17,263 nucleotides of DNA from an uncultured Dorea sp. (lineage in GTDB: Bacteria > Bacillota > Clostridia > Lachnospirales > Lachnospiraceae): assembly GCA_910584575.1 (NCBI GenBank), contig CAJUBG010000072.1, positions 1-17,263 on the forward strand, given 5' to 3'. Position 1 is the first letter of the stretch; every line of letters starts with the position of its first letter. Of the stretch, positions 1-6,026 are shown one piece after another. The notes beneath the pieces are model-generated. The model ran no database searches. It was not told the DNA's origin and was given only the letters and a program-made list of their open reading frames with translations. A program made the position numbers and the translations under genes.

Positions 1-82
1 TACTCTCTATACAGATGCCTAAATACCGGTCAATCATGTAAATCGGTACGATTACACTAATTAGTTTATTCTTCTTGTTCAT
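1..82 (-). CDS. Family 2 glycosyltransferase, N-terminal fragment (runs off the window)
   Basis: Reading leftwards from an ATG at 82-80, the 27 visible codons include SVIVPIYMIDRYLGICIES. This is the first beta strand and nucleotide-sugar binding loop of GT-A fold family 2 glycosyltransferases, whose usual form is SVIVPVYNVEKYLxxCIxS. The Asn after the Tyr of the usual motif is a Met here. The ATG lies one base after the TGA of the sugar transferase gene, so the two are almost certainly co-translated in one operon. Such enzymes add sugars to a lipid-linked glycan on the inner face of the membrane. The acceptor and sugar cannot be told from this fragment. Confidence 0.8.
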   Translation of the reverse strand, partial: MNKKNKLISVIVPIYMIDRYLGICIES

Positions 83-83
83 T

Positions 84-833
84 TCACTTAGCTTCTTCCG
101 TCAAATATTTTGATGATCCCATAAATTCCTGCATTGTACAATCATTGTCTGCATTAATCCCTTCTTTTTTTAAAACTGTTTTAACAGTATCAAATATTAT
201 CTTCCAATCTCCACAAAAGGTAATATGATCTACATATTTGATATCCCACTCAAATTTTTCCTCCCAAGAAATAGAATTTCTGCCATTTACCTGAGCCAGA
301 CCAGTAAAACCGGGAAGTACATCATGTCGTTTCGCCTGTATACTATTGTATCGCGGAAGATATTGCACCATAAGCGGTCTTGGCCCTACAATAGACATAT
401 CCCCTTTGATAATATTTATCAGTTCAGGAAGTTCGTCCAAAGATGTTGCGCGAAGTTTTTTCCCAAACGTCGTTAATCGAATCTCATCTGACAAGAGTTT
501 ACCGTTTTCATCACATTTATCTGTCATAGTGCGGAATTTATAATTGTCAAATATTTTTCCATTTTTTCCTGGCCTTTTCTGCATGAAAATAACCGGGGTT
601 CCAAGCTTCACACGAACCAGAAAGGCTATGACTATCATTACCGGAGACAATATAATAAGCGCCCCTGCGGACAAAATTACATCCATAGACCGCTTTATAT
701 ATTTCTCATATAATCCATACGGAATATGTGTATTTTCCGGATACTTCTCCTTATCTTTTCTTTGTTTACTCTGATCAGCCATTATTAATAAAATACCAAT
801 CATACATAGAATTATTCTCAGTCTTTTTCTCAT
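84..833 (-). CDS. Initiating sugar-1-phosphate transferase (monotopic phosphoglycosyl transferase, PglC/EpsL/WcaJ C-terminal type)
   Basis: This 249-residue protein fits the small phosphoglycosyl transferases that move a sugar-1-phosphate from a UDP-sugar to undecaprenyl phosphate, the first membrane step of polysaccharide or glycoprotein glycan synthesis. Visible signatures are YIKRSMDVILS followed by a hydrophobic re-entrant helix (about residues 45-72), KFRTM (99-103), the catalytic Asp-Glu pair in SLDELPEL (D133, E134), the SIVGPRP motif (147-153), and PGFTGLAQVNGRN (174-186). It lacks the large N-terminal membrane domain of WcaJ. An extra hydrophobic stretch at residues 7-18 depends on the chosen start; an in-frame ATG at residue 19 is an alternative. 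The upstream start is kept because GAGG precedes it. It follows the aminotransferase gene by 23 bases, a pairing typical of PglE/PglC-like amino-sugar pathways. Family is clear; substrate is inferred. Confidence 0.9.
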   Translation of the reverse strand: MRKRLRIILCMIGILLIMADQSKQRKDKEKYPENTHIPYGLYEKYIKRSMDVILSAGALIILSPVMIVIAFLVRVKLGTPVIFMQKRPGKNGKIFDNYKFRTMTDKCDENGKLLSDEIRLTTFGKKLRATSLDELPELINIIKGDMSIVGPRPLMVQYLPRYNSIQAKRHDVLPGFTGLAQVNGRNSISWEEKFEWDIKYVDHITFCGDWKIIFDTVKTVLKKEGINADNDCTMQEFMGSSKYLTEEAK

Positions 834-856
834 GCGAACCTCATACTAAAATATTT

Positions 857-2182
857 TTATTCAAAGCACCTGTGAATAATCTCAATCACTCTCTCCTGCT
901 CATCAACGCCCATCTTGTTGTCACTTGGAAGACACAAGCCCCTCTGAAAAATATCCGCCCCCACATCGCTGCCTGTCTCTCCTTTAATGTATGCATTACT
1001 CACTCCCCTCCCAGAACCGCCATCTGTAATAAATCCATTATTCCGATAAACAGGCTGCATATGCATTGGCTTCCAGATTGGCCTTCCTTCCGCATGAAAA
1101 TACTGTAATGCTTCAAGAATCTCCGTAGGCGTTGATTTCCCCGCTTCTGTATTCCACAGTACCTCCCGTTCTCCCCGAACCTGGGCTGCCATGGCATTTT
1201 CATCAATCAAAAGAGCCGTCAGCCAGTAATTGGGTACGGATTCATCGACACTAAAGGGATTCACTCTTACGGGAAGATCTTTTAATCCTTCCCTGTATCT
1301 TTCATAAATTGTTTTTTTCTGAGCCATATGTTCTTCCAGATAGGGTAACTGCCCACGGATGACACCGGCAATCACATTGCTCATGCGGTAGTTGTAGCCG
1401 ATTTCTTCATGCTGGTACCATGGGGCGTCTTCCCTGCTCTGGGTACTCCATTTTCTCGCCTTATCTGCCTCGTCTCTTGAATTTGTAAGAAACATTCCGC
1501 CGCTGCTGCCAGTCAGTATCTTATTTCCGTTAAAACTGATAATGCCATAATCTCCAAGCGCACCCGTCTGCTGCCCCTTATACGCTGCGCCAAAGCTCTC
1601 GGCAGCATCCTCTATCATGAATGCTTGGTATTTTCGGCACACCTGTCTAAACTCATCGACCTTTCCTGGCACGCCATACAGATGCGCAAAAATCACGAGC
1701 TTTGTATCCGGATAAATGCGAAACGCCCTCTCCAAAGCCTCCGGAGACATATTCCAAGTATCGTATTCCGAGTCAATAAAGACCGGTTCTCCTCCCTCAT
1801 AGACAACAGGATTGACAGTGGCACCGAAGGTCACATCCGAACAGAAAACACGTTTGCCGGATAACGCACCGCCGCACTTGATTCCAGAGGGTGTGTGTAC
1901 TCCTGTTGAGCTGTTATAAACCCGCTTGGCTGCAAGCTTCACGGCAAGATGGAGGGCTGCCGTGCCTGAACTCAATGCAACCCCGTATTTCACGCCGACC
2001 TTTTCTGCTATTATGTTTTCGATTTCATTAATATTTTCACCTACTGTGCTCATCCAGTTTGTCTTGAACGCTTCCTGCATGTATTTTAGTTCCCCGCCAT
2101 GCATGGTCGGCGAGGAAAGCCATATTTTTTTCTCAAAAGGCTGAATACCGACAAATCTGGAATCATTCTTAAAATCGTACAT
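857..2182 (-). CDS. DegT/DnrJ/EryC1/StrS-family PLP-dependent sugar aminotransferase
   Basis: The 441-residue protein is a fold-type I PLP enzyme of the DegT family, which aminates 4-keto (or 3-keto) nucleotide sugars for surface glycans. Visible landmarks are the phosphate-binding loop in ALSSGTAALHLAV (about residues 69-81), the cofactor-binding Asp in MIEDAAESFGA, and the Schiff-base lysine K221 in FNGNKILTGSSGG. It is longer than the usual 360-400 residues because of a variable insert after the SSGTAA motif (about residues 88-110) and another before the C-terminus rich in Gly and Ser. The start is supported by AGGAGTGG just before the ATG at 2182. It lies 27 bases after the LoaP-like gene and 23 bases before the sugar transferase, so it shares their operon. 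Together the two enzymes suggest an amino-sugar as the first residue of the glycan. The exact nucleotide sugar is unknown. Confidence 0.92.
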   Translation of the reverse strand: MYDFKNDSRFVGIQPFEKKIWLSSPTMHGGELKYMQEAFKTNWMSTVGENINEIENIIAEKVGVKYGVALSSGTAALHLAVKLAAKRVYNSSTGVHTPSGIKCGGALSGKRVFCSDVTFGATVNPVVYEGGEPVFIDSEYDTWNMSPEALERAFRIYPDTKLVIFAHLYGVPGKVDEFRQVCRKYQAFMIEDAAESFGAAYKGQQTGALGDYGIISFNGNKILTGSSGGMFLTNSRDEADKARKWSTQSREDAPWYQHEEIGYNYRMSNVIAGVIRGQLPYLEEHMAQKKTIYERYREGLKDLPVRVNPFSVDESVPNYWLTALLIDENAMAAQVRGEREVLWNTEAGKSTPTEILEALQYFHAEGRPIWKPMHMQPVYRNNGFITDGGSGRGVSNAYIKGETGSDVGADIFQRGLCLPSDNKMGVDEQERVIEIIHRCFE

Positions 2183-2209
2183 CCTTCCACTCCTGTATTT
2201 TGATCAATT

Positions 2210-2761
2210 TCATGAAAACTGCTCTACCATCTCAATCCCCAGATACACCACCAACTTATTCCCCATAAACTCCATCTCTACCTCTGCAATCCTCTTATGC
2301 AGATTCATTTTTCTAATCTGTCCCTTCAGATTCTTAAGGGGCCCAGACAAAATCTTAATCCGTTCTCCTTCTTCTATGGCAATCTGTGAAATCTTCACTT
2401 CGGATATCCCGCCGGCCTCCGTCTTGTTCTTAAACTTCTCCATTGTCTGTACATCTGCATCTGACAGCGGTGTAAAATAATCCCCGCACCTTCCCAGTAT
2501 CTTGGTTAATGCAGGAATTCCTTTTAATTCTTCATACAATGACTGGGGATGGTCTGTAATCAGGAACACATAGCCGGGAAATAATTTCTCCGTCACCTCA
2601 TGCCATGTTCCCTGATATTTCTTTCTGAGCCTTCGCACGGGAACAAAACAGCTTTCCAGAGTTTCCTTGTAAACCATCTTATCAATCATCTGAACCGTTC
2701 GATTTTCCTGTCCTGAAACTACTTGCATTACATACCACATACTGTTTCTCTTATACCTCAT
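2210..2761 (-). CDS. loaP: LoaP-like NusG-paralog antiterminator (third of three in tandem)
   Basis: This is a NusG paralog of the LoaP type, which travels with RNA polymerase and suppresses termination in long polysaccharide or antibiotic operons of Bacillota. The NGN domain is clear: WYVMQVVSGQE at the start, then CFVPVRRLRKKYQGTWHEV and LFPGYVFL, the standard NusG core. The C-terminal KOW domain reads GERIKILSGPLKNLKGQI and ends with LGIEMVEQF. I chose the ATG at 2761 (183 residues). An ATG at 2740 immediately before WYV is equally plausible, and a TTG at 2791 is also in frame; no ribosome site decides among them. It is the best preserved of the three paralogs and lies directly before the aminotransferase gene, 171 bases after the second paralog. 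Confidence 0.88.
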   Translation of the reverse strand: MRYKRNSMWYVMQVVSGQENRTVQMIDKMVYKETLESCFVPVRRLRKKYQGTWHEVTEKLFPGYVFLITDHPQSLYEELKGIPALTKILGRCGDYFTPLSDADVQTMEKFKNKTEAGGISEVKISQIAIEEGERIKILSGPLKNLKGQIRKMNLHKRIAEVEMEFMGNKLVVYLGIEMVEQFS

Positions 2762-2932
2762 TCTGCCTGCTGCCTTCGCAGACACGCTCAATTCTATTCA
2801 TAGCAGATTGATGTGCATAGCTTCGCCATCCATACCTGCATATCTATGCAGCCACAGTCATCGCCTATATGTCTATCACTCGTACGCTCAAGTGCCAATG
2901 CTTCAAGAGCTGCTCATGATATCCCATCAAAC
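2762..2932 (-). promoter_or_regulatory. Spacer between two NusG-like genes with competing RNA hairpins
   Basis: This 171-base gap is unusually long for this operon, whose other junctions are 27 bases or less. On the transcribed strand CTGCATA can fold onto the adjacent TATGCAG with a two-base loop (2836-2851). Almost the same bases can instead pair TGCATAG (2850-2844) with CTATGCA (2820-2814), excluding the first fold. A separate six-pair hairpin CACTTG/CGAGTG with a six-base loop lies further upstream (about 2878-2895). No ORF of note is present. LoaP is known to depend on an RNA hairpin in the transcript leader, so a recognition element here is possible, but this is inference from structure alone. 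Confidence 0.3.
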
Positions 2933-3502
2933 TTACAAAGGATCCCCTTCCATCCGGATTCCGAATAGCACATTCTCACACCGGTTAAACAACGGCACCT
3001 CTGCCGTTACATACCTGTGCCTAAGCCGCTGTCTTGTAATCCTTCCCACATAAGGCTTTAGCGCGCCGCTTGCGCTTCGCACACAGCCTTCGCCGTCCAC
3101 CTGCACGGTTGAAAGCCCCATATCATGAGCCAGATTTTTACCGCATACATTTTCGAGAAAGCAAAGGTCTGCTTCCTCAACCGGTATAAGCTCGTCCAGC
3201 CAGCCGCCTACTAATTGAGGAAATTGTCTTGACTTCTTAAGTTCCTCCGCCAATTCCAAAGGGAACTCTGTATAGATAAAAATGTACCCTGGAAACATAT
3301 CTTTCCTGCTAAGCAAATAGCTTCCCTGGGTACGGAATAACTGCTGCTTTTTCAGAATCCGGCAACTCTGCCAGAGTGTATGGTCAATCTTTCTATCCAG
3401 AAGGCTAGCCGCCTCCTGTTCCTTACCTTTGATTGTCCGCATGACATGCCACCTTGGATGTATACGGCTTTCCCTGCAATCTCGAAAATATTTCTGATTC
3501 AT
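2933..3502 (-). CDS. NusG/LoaP-like transcription elongation factor paralog (second of three)
   Basis: A 189-residue NusG-family protein, divergent from its neighbours. The NGN domain carries WHVMRTIKGKEQEAASLLDR (the WYV...GKE start motif) and DMFPGYIFIYT (the LFPGYVF motif). The KOW region is weaker: GCVRSASGALKPYVGRITR followed by a strand ending LFGIRME. The start is placed at the ATG at 3502 rather than at an earlier in-frame codon at 3544. That ATG overlaps the TGA of the upstream paralog as ATGA, and GGAG sits eight bases before it, so the two are translationally coupled. The protein presumably binds RNA polymerase like NusG, and its divergence suggests another partner or target. Family assignment is good; function relative to its two neighbours is unknown. 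Confidence 0.8.
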   Translation of the reverse strand: MNQKYFRDCRESRIHPRWHVMRTIKGKEQEAASLLDRKIDHTLWQSCRILKKQQLFRTQGSYLLSRKDMFPGYIFIYTEFPLELAEELKKSRQFPQLVGGWLDELIPVEEADLCFLENVCGKNLAHDMGLSTVQVDGEGCVRSASGALKPYVGRITRQRLRHRYVTAEVPLFNRCENVLFGIRMEGDPL

Positions 3503-4029
3503 ACAATTTTCTCCGTTATCTCTAAGCCAGCTAAGATATAACAAAAACTGAATTCGTTGCCATACATCCCATCATTCCCCGACTTTGCCACAAACCGAAC
3601 TCTCGCCAGTCTCTTATGGCGGTCAATCCTGCTGATTCTGTTTTCCATACCTTTTAGCGGCCCTTCTATAATCTGGGTCTTCCCCATGCGGATGACTCCT
3701 CTGGACATCTCCAGATGATGTTTTTGGCCGCACAGCCTTTTCAGGAATTGTTCTTCCTTTGGGAACATCCGAATGCAAAAATTCTCATGCCTGTCAATAT
3801 CAACACATTTTTCCAATTCTTCTGACAGGATTTCCTCATTGTTACTTTCCAGAAATACGCTGCCTGGGAACAAAAGTTGTCGTTCCAGATGCCAGACGCC
3901 TTCATATTTCCTCATCCTGTCATAGGTCAGTACAAAAACATCCTGTAATACCTCTTGTGATAGATATCTTCTGCACATTGTTAATAATTCTTGTTCTTCC
4001 TCTATTTTACAGGTCAATAAGTACCAGAT
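3499..4029 (-). CDS. NusG/LoaP-like antiterminator paralog, first gene of the glycan operon, with unclear start codon
   Basis: The frame holds a NusG-type protein. The NGN core shows WYLLTCKIEEEQ, then VFVLTYDRMRKYEGVWHLERQ and LLFPGSVFLES, and a KOW part reads TQIIEGPLKGMENRISRI. The start is odd. The conserved Trp-Tyr codons (4026-4021) lie upstream of the first conventional start, a TTG at 4017, and no ATG, GTG or CTG lies between them and the TAA at 4059-4057. AGAGGGG ends at 4036, six bases before an ATC at 4029-4027, the position where family members usually have Met before Trp. Either a non-AUG start (ATC, or ATT at 4035) is used, or the start codon was lost and the gene works poorly. 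Coordinates here use the ATC; the conservative alternative is 3499-4017 from the TTG. It overlaps the next gene as ATGA. Confidence 0.7.
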   Translation of the reverse strand: MWYLLTCKIEEEQELLTMCRRYLSQEVLQDVFVLTYDRMRKYEGVWHLERQLLFPGSVFLESNNEEILSEELEKCVDIDRHENFCIRMFPKEEQFLKRLCGQKHHLEMSRGVIRMGKTQIIEGPLKGMENRISRIDRHKRLARVRFVAKSGNDGMYGNEFSFCYILAGLEITEKIV

Positions 4030-4049
4030 TTGAATCCCCTCTTTTCGTT

Positions 4050-4067
4050 GAGTAGATTACTCTGCGA
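4050..4067 (+). repeat. Left arm of 18-bp inverted repeat (proximal to the glycan operon)
   Basis: GAGTAGATTACTCTGCGA is the exact reverse complement of 4264-4281, without a mismatch. It lies just before the ribosome site of the first NusG-like gene. The core contains a smaller dyad, AGTA-ATC-TACT. Confidence 0.9.
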
Positions 4068-4212
4068 AAATTTTTGAATGATAACTATGGAAAATTAAAT
4101 GATTATTTAAGATAAATACAGATTATTTTGATAATAGAGTTGAATAAATAGATATCTTACTTGCCTTTCATTCGTGATTTTGCACCAAATTTTTACAAAA
4201 GGAAATTAAGTA

Positions 4213-4241
4213 TTGATTTATGAGATTGAGATGGTTATAAT
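4213..4241 (+). promoter_or_regulatory. Sigma-A promoter inside the invertible segment, facing away from the operon
   Basis: The -35 box is TTGATT (4213-4218), followed by a 17-base spacer and a perfect TATAAT (4236-4241), with a start expected near 4248. In the present orientation its transcript runs at once into the hairpin at 4259-4291 and would otherwise be antisense to the DUF2971 gene, so it has no coding target. The minus strand of the same interval has no comparable promoter. Confidence 0.82.
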
Positions 4242-4258
4242 AATTATGCTGTTGAAGC

Positions 4259-4291
4259 AAAAATCGCAGAGTAATCTACTCTGCGATTTTT
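4259..4291. terminator. Bidirectional intrinsic terminator overlapping the inverted repeat
   Basis: AAAAATCGCAGAGTA and its exact complement face each other across a three-base loop (15 pairs), giving a T-run on both strands. On the minus strand it ends the transcript of the DUF2971 gene. On the plus strand it stops the outward-facing promoter at 4213-4241. It insulates the glycan operon from upstream transcription. Confidence 0.85.
4264..4281 (+). repeat. Right arm of 18-bp inverted repeat (distal to the operon)
   Basis: TCGCAGAGTAATCTACTC is the exact reverse complement of 4050-4067. This arm also supplies one arm, the loop and part of the other arm of the terminator hairpin at 4259-4291, so recombination site and terminator share bases. 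Confidence 0.9.
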
Positions 4292-4343
4292 ATTCATTAT
4301 TCATTATTTTGTTTCCTCATGTTTCTTCTCCAAAAATAAAGAG

Positions 4344-5456
4344 CTAATATATATACGGAATACTAGACCTGGAAAGTACAAGTCCTTTCTTCATAAAACG
4401 ATGTCTTTTTATGTACTTTTTTAATCCTTCATTACATCCATCATTATCACAGATAAAGCTGCAAACCTGCTGCATCTCTTCCCCAAAAATAATCTGGGCG
4501 TCTTCCAGGCACATTTTTGCAGTTTTAGCATCCTTTATATGACTCTGTAAATCATTATATATTTTAACATTTTTCAATTCATCAGCATACGGGTTCCAGT
4601 ATGCCTCTATCCGCTTCAGGTAGTCTTCTGTATCCCTAATTCCCAATTTTACCTCTACATGGCTTAGAAAATGTTCCACACTATTATACACTACCTGCTG
4701 ATTAAACCCCGGCCCAATCATAATCTCCCATATGGGCCATCCATCCTCACATACCATATCCAAATAAGGCTTCAACACTTTTTGATCCATTCGATATTGA
4801 ACTTTAGGAAAATACGCAGTCTGTGTGGGCTGGAAAACCATCCTGCTCTCAGCTTCCTGATAAAAATCATAACGTTTAACGAACGTACTTACGTATCTCC
4901 AGACTTCATCCTTCCCCTCTGTCTGATCTTTGGAATCACTGGCATACAGCTTGTCCAAAATCAAAAAAGCCTGCCTTTCATACTCATCCCCCTGATTTTC
5001 CATTGAATCATATGTAAAATAAAGCACTTTTTCCGGTGCGAGCTTCCACTCAGATTTTTTCCCCTTCTCCTCACTGTCCGTATAAAAATGGTAAGAGTCA
5101 TTCTCAAAATTCATCTTTATACTCACTCCGGATTCTTTCGCATAGATTGCCCACTGACTGAGCAAATCATTCTTCTGGCAGAATGAGATGGAATAATAAT
5201 CCATATTCCTCCTGCATTTTTCTAAATTTTCCTTGGTAAATGTCTGCCTGATATCTTCTATGCTGATATCGTTACGTCCTCTGTCACCTATCCATTTTTT
5301 TACCAAATCTTCATTTTTCGCTAATCGAAATAATTCCTCTAAGCCATTGGTATACTCTTCCGAATCATTCATATAGCGGATATTCGTTGCAAAAATATCC
5401 CCCTTATCCAAGATGTACCTCATAGTGTCTGTTGAGGTATAATAATATAACTCCAT
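4344..5456 (-). CDS. DUF2971-type protein, putative effector of the GHKL/PRTase module
   Basis: A 370-residue protein that I place in the DUF2971 family from its pattern: LYYYTSTDTMRYIL at the N-terminus, then a NIRYMNDSEEYTNG segment (the family's fND.xE motif), and YYSISFCQKNDLLSQWAIYAKE with GVSIKM (the family's CFS...mW..Ya...Gv.i). No signal peptide or membrane helix is visible. The C-terminal hundred residues, with scattered cysteines, are not recognisable. DUF2971 has no settled biochemical role to my knowledge, and it turns up in accessory gene clusters. The ATG at 5456 lies three bases after the stop of the receiver gene, with GGGGTG inside that gene as ribosome site, so translation is coupled. 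As the last gene of the module, with the sensor and receiver before it, it is the best candidate for the output or effector protein. That role is inference. Confidence 0.72.
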   Translation of the reverse strand: MELYYYTSTDTMRYILDKGDIFATNIRYMNDSEEYTNGLEELFRLAKNEDLVKKWIGDRGRNDISIEDIRQTFTKENLEKCRRNMDYYSISFCQKNDLLSQWAIYAKESGVSIKMNFENDSYHFYTDSEEKGKKSEWKLAPEKVLYFTYDSMENQGDEYERQAFLILDKLYASDSKDQTEGKDEVWRYVSTFVKRYDFYQEAESRMVFQPTQTAYFPKVQYRMDQKVLKPYLDMVCEDGWPIWEIMIGPGFNQQVVYNSVEHFLSHVEVKLGIRDTEDYLKRIEAYWNPYADELKNVKIYNDLQSHIKDAKTAKMCLEDAQIIFGEEMQQVCSFICDNDGCNEGLKKYIKRHRFMKKGLVLSRSSIPYIY

Positions 5457-5459
5457 TGG

Positions 5460-6005
5460 TTACACCCCGCCTGCCCCACTTTTTACTAAAGTACGAGTAA
5501 ACTTATCGTCCTCCAAATCCAGCCGCAGAAAATCTATGCTTGATTCCTTCACTCCAAGCACATGTTCTTTCCCCACCAACTCGCATAATATATTATAATT
5601 ATTGGTTCCTGTACCCGTATAGAACCACAGCTTATCCGACTCATCTGTATTAGTTTCTTTATTTTTTATTTTCCTTCTTGCATAACGGATATTTACCCTG
5701 CGCGTCGGGACTTCGCCTGAACCATCCCCGTCCAGTTGGAAATCCATAATAACAACCGAATGGGCAGAATTCCAGTATCTGTCCATCGTCTCGTCAAAAT
5801 TCCAAAGAGAAACGGGCAAGACTTCAAATTCTTGTTTTCCGCACTTTTCAATTTCTTCCTTGGCCGCCTCCACATTGGGCTTAAAATAACACACTGTTGT
5901 TACTTTAAATTCTAAATCCGGTCGGTTTTTCTCTAACTCCTTAAACTGTTGTGCAAGTGAAATTCCTTTTTTTAGTTTATCTTCTACAATTACTATATCT
6001 TTCAT
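5460..6005 (-). CDS. Stand-alone response-regulator receiver protein without output domain
   Basis: The protein begins DIVIVEDK, the first strand and acidic pair of a CheY-like receiver. It later has SVVIMDFQLDGDGSGE, whose first Asp (residue 88 from this start) fits the phospho-acceptor. LWFYTGTGTNN supplies the conserved Thr, and VLGVKES the conserved Lys near residue 153. No DNA-binding or enzymatic domain follows; its about 181 residues are a receiver enlarged by an insert of some 35 residues between the first and third strands and a charged loop after the Asp. I chose the second ATG (6005), since AGGGGGAG lies seven bases before it and almost touches the first ATG at 6011. It sits between the giant kinase-like gene and the DUF2971 gene, so it probably carries a signal from one to the other. 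Confidence 0.8.
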   Translation of the reverse strand: MKDIVIVEDKLKKGISLAQQFKELEKNRPDLEFKVTTVCYFKPNVEAAKEEIEKCGKQEFEVLPVSLWNFDETMDRYWNSAHSVVIMDFQLDGDGSGEVPTRRVNIRYARRKIKNKETNTDESDKLWFYTGTGTNNYNILCELVGKEHVLGVKESSIDFLRLDLEDDKFTRTLVKSGAGGV

Positions 6006-6026
6006 TCTCATTCTCCCCCTTTCTCT

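Larger units (their letters stand above)
4050..4281. other. Candidate invertible promoter segment (phase-variation switch), OFF in this orientation
   Basis: Two perfect 18-bp inverted repeats enclose a 196-bp AT-rich interior (4068-4263) in the 326-base gap between the DUF2971 gene and the first NusG-like gene. The interior has no ORF of note. Its one strong sigma-A promoter points rightwards, away from the operon. Swapping the ends moves position x to 8331-x, placing the -10 box at 4095-4090 on the minus strand and a start near 4083, about 54 bases before the ATC candidate start of the first antiterminator gene. Size, arms, internal promoter and a capsule-type operon next door are the features of known invertible promoters of gut bacteria. 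The enzyme is not encoded in the window, and inversion itself is inferred. Confidence 0.75.

Noticed and set aside
225..1108. Several open frames on the + strand opposite the glycan genes
   Set aside because: They are antisense to well-recognised proteins, lack ribosome sites and show no recognisable motif; the same applies to + strand frames within 6490-11780 and 12432-13010.
3503..3544. Upstream in-frame start for the second NusG-like gene
   Set aside because: It would overlap the previous gene by 46 bases, whereas the ATG at 3502 has GGAG at the right distance and a typical ATGA overlap.
4068..4263. A minus-strand promoter for the operon in the current orientation
   Set aside because: TTGCTT (4260-4255) and TATTAT-type boxes exist, but none pairs with an acceptable partner at 16-18 bases, so no feature was called.
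4050..4291. The repeat-bounded segment as a miniature transposable element
   Set aside because: No target-site duplication flanks the arms, the interior has a well-formed promoter, and one arm is embedded in a terminator, which fits an inversion switch better.
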